NCBI GenBank assembly: GCA_037074705.1
Contig: CM073590.1
Coordinates: 213,014,746-213,078,745 of the forward strand
Reading direction: 5' to 3'
From: Zhengitettix transpicula
Lineage: Eukaryota > Arthropoda > Insecta > Orthoptera > Tetrigidae
Length of the DNA stretch: 64,000 nt
Shown: positions 63,401-64,000 of the stretch, piece by piece
Numbering within the stretch: position 1 is the first letter of the stretch
Layout: every line of letters starts with the position of its first letter
Notes under the pieces: generated by a model
Told to the model about the DNA's origin: nothing
What the model saw: only the letters and a program-made list of their open reading frames with translations
Database searches by the model: none
Position numbers and translations under genes: made by a program

Positions 63401-64000
63401 ACTTCAGTATTGTTTAGTAAAATTAAAATATTCACCCATAAGTTTAACTTAAAAAAATATTCAGATCATTTTCCTAGGTCTTCATATAGTGACTGTTTCA
63501 TACATCAGTAACAGTTTAACTAATGTTAAATGTTATATAACATTTGACTAGATTTATTAATCCATATATAATGCATCAAACACTCTTTAGTCTGCCATTA
63601 AGACTACAGGTACTCTAAACAACAGTTAGACAAATGCATAAAAATGTTCAAACCTTTCTTTTTCTTAGCACTTACCCAAGTAGCGAAGTGCATGATAGAA
63701 TGAAACACTGGGTCGTAACCAGTCTTCCATATTTCTTCCATGTAATCTTTCAGTGGCATTGTAAAATTTGTAGCATAATGTATCATCATTCAAACAGTCA
63801 GATCGATATTCAATTCGATTCAGGTCTAAACAGAAATAATAAAACAAACATAAACTTGAAAGAATTGACTGATGATAAATAGAGTAATAATAATTTATTA
63901 ATTTAAACAGAATACCCATTATTTTTTAAAGTAAGACTTACTTGGAAAATATTCATTAGCTTCAAAAGTTCGAGCAGCTTCCCTGCTGTTTGCTGTCTTT
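57434..64000 (-). CDS. Xylose isomerase family protein, degenerate active site; 5' end beyond right edge
   Basis: Exons (minus): >64000-63942, 63825-63676, 61769-61656, 60659-60494, 60404-60199, 59220-58995, 58687-58594, 58375-58208, 57595-57434; about 447 residues in the window, ending SRYT. The fold is plainly the class II xylose isomerase TIM barrel: EYFPNLNRIEYR near the start, GGDQFGNSTFQRSW, AAFEFYSKLGVKYWTFFDSD, LWVAADLFTQPRYMCGA, FKGPREGYTSILNTD, then FKLNVSPGH and VLGSVEV, and a normal C-terminal extension. But the active-site positions are changed (Streptomyces numbering): His54 to Phe, Glu181 to Asp, Lys183 to His, Glu217 to Ser, Asp245 to Glu, Asp255/Asp257 absent, Asp287 to Gly. 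Only His220, Asp57 and one Trp persist. About ten residues are missing after His220. Introns, AT content like the neighbours and in-frame junctions argue for a resident animal gene. Glucose/xylose isomerisation is unlikely; the real function is unknown. Confidence 0.88.
61983..62092. repeat. Fold-back repeat, family gamma copy 4
   Basis: AGCAGTTCTTGGGCTTCC and AACTGGGT pair with ACCCGGTTGGAAACC and TGAGAACTGCT. On the minus strand the centre has GCAGTGACTGC then GGAAACGTCGTGTTATT. It lies in an intron of the xylose isomerase-like gene. Confidence 0.65.
62163..62829. mobile_element. Short mariner-like element with TA target duplication
   Basis: TA precedes CAAGATGTGTCGGGAAAGT at 62163; the right end is the inverse of CAAGGTATGTCCAGAAAGT followed by TA at 62830-62831. 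Both ends then run into TTTTGG. The 667-bp interior keeps degraded transposase-end sequence but no open frame. Confidence 0.75.

Noticed and set aside
57434..64000. Bacterial contamination or a very recent bacterial transfer as source of the xylose isomerase
   Set aside because: Eight introns with normal splice sites, mobile elements in the introns and base composition like the neighbours show a resident nuclear gene.

Overview
The window is AT-rich animal nuclear DNA carrying five conserved, intron-split protein-coding genes. There is no operon structure, and the small introns and intergenic spaces are full of (TA)n tracts and old transposons. The gene set (TONSL, OSGEP, DNAAF11, UCKL1) is animal. 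The mobile elements (mariner, hAT-like, pogo-like, Penelope-like, LINE remnants, a tRNA-derived SINE) suggest an arthropod, probably an insect. I cannot name the species. All gene calls rest on my own exon-by-exon translation: every internal junction keeps frame and has GT..AG ends.

Layout. (1) About 22270 down to <265, minus strand: TONSL, 20 coding exons seen, with the C-terminal end of its LRR domain running off the left edge. (2) 22881-25404, plus strand: OSGEP/Kae1, complete in six exons and head-to-head with TONSL across a ~610-bp shared promoter region. (3) 42913-26474, minus strand: DNAAF11 (LRRC6/TILB), complete in nine exons, with large transposon-packed introns. (4) 43450-52392, plus strand: UCKL1, complete in ten exons and head-to-head with DNAAF11 across ~536 bp that contain a match to the RFX X-box consensus. 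(5) 57434 to >64000, minus strand: a spliced xylose-isomerase family gene whose N-terminus lies past the right edge.

The most unusual gene is the fifth. Its length and overall pattern are those of a bacterial/fungal/plant-type xylose isomerase. However, nearly all metal-binding and proton-transfer residues are replaced, while the reading frame across nine exons is intact, so it looks like a retained pseudoenzyme. The other main theme is repeats. At least three families of fold-back repeats, one of them attached to Penelope-like GIY-YIG remnants, carry a CTGANGA / stem / GAAA arrangement like a hammerhead ribozyme core.

The genes do not form one pathway: TONSL acts in replication-fork repair, OSGEP in tRNA t6A synthesis, DNAAF11 in ciliary dynein assembly, and UCKL1 in pyrimidine salvage. 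The two divergent gene pairs probably share promoters. UCKL1 and the xylose isomerase-like gene converge on a 5-kb space in which I recognise no gene.
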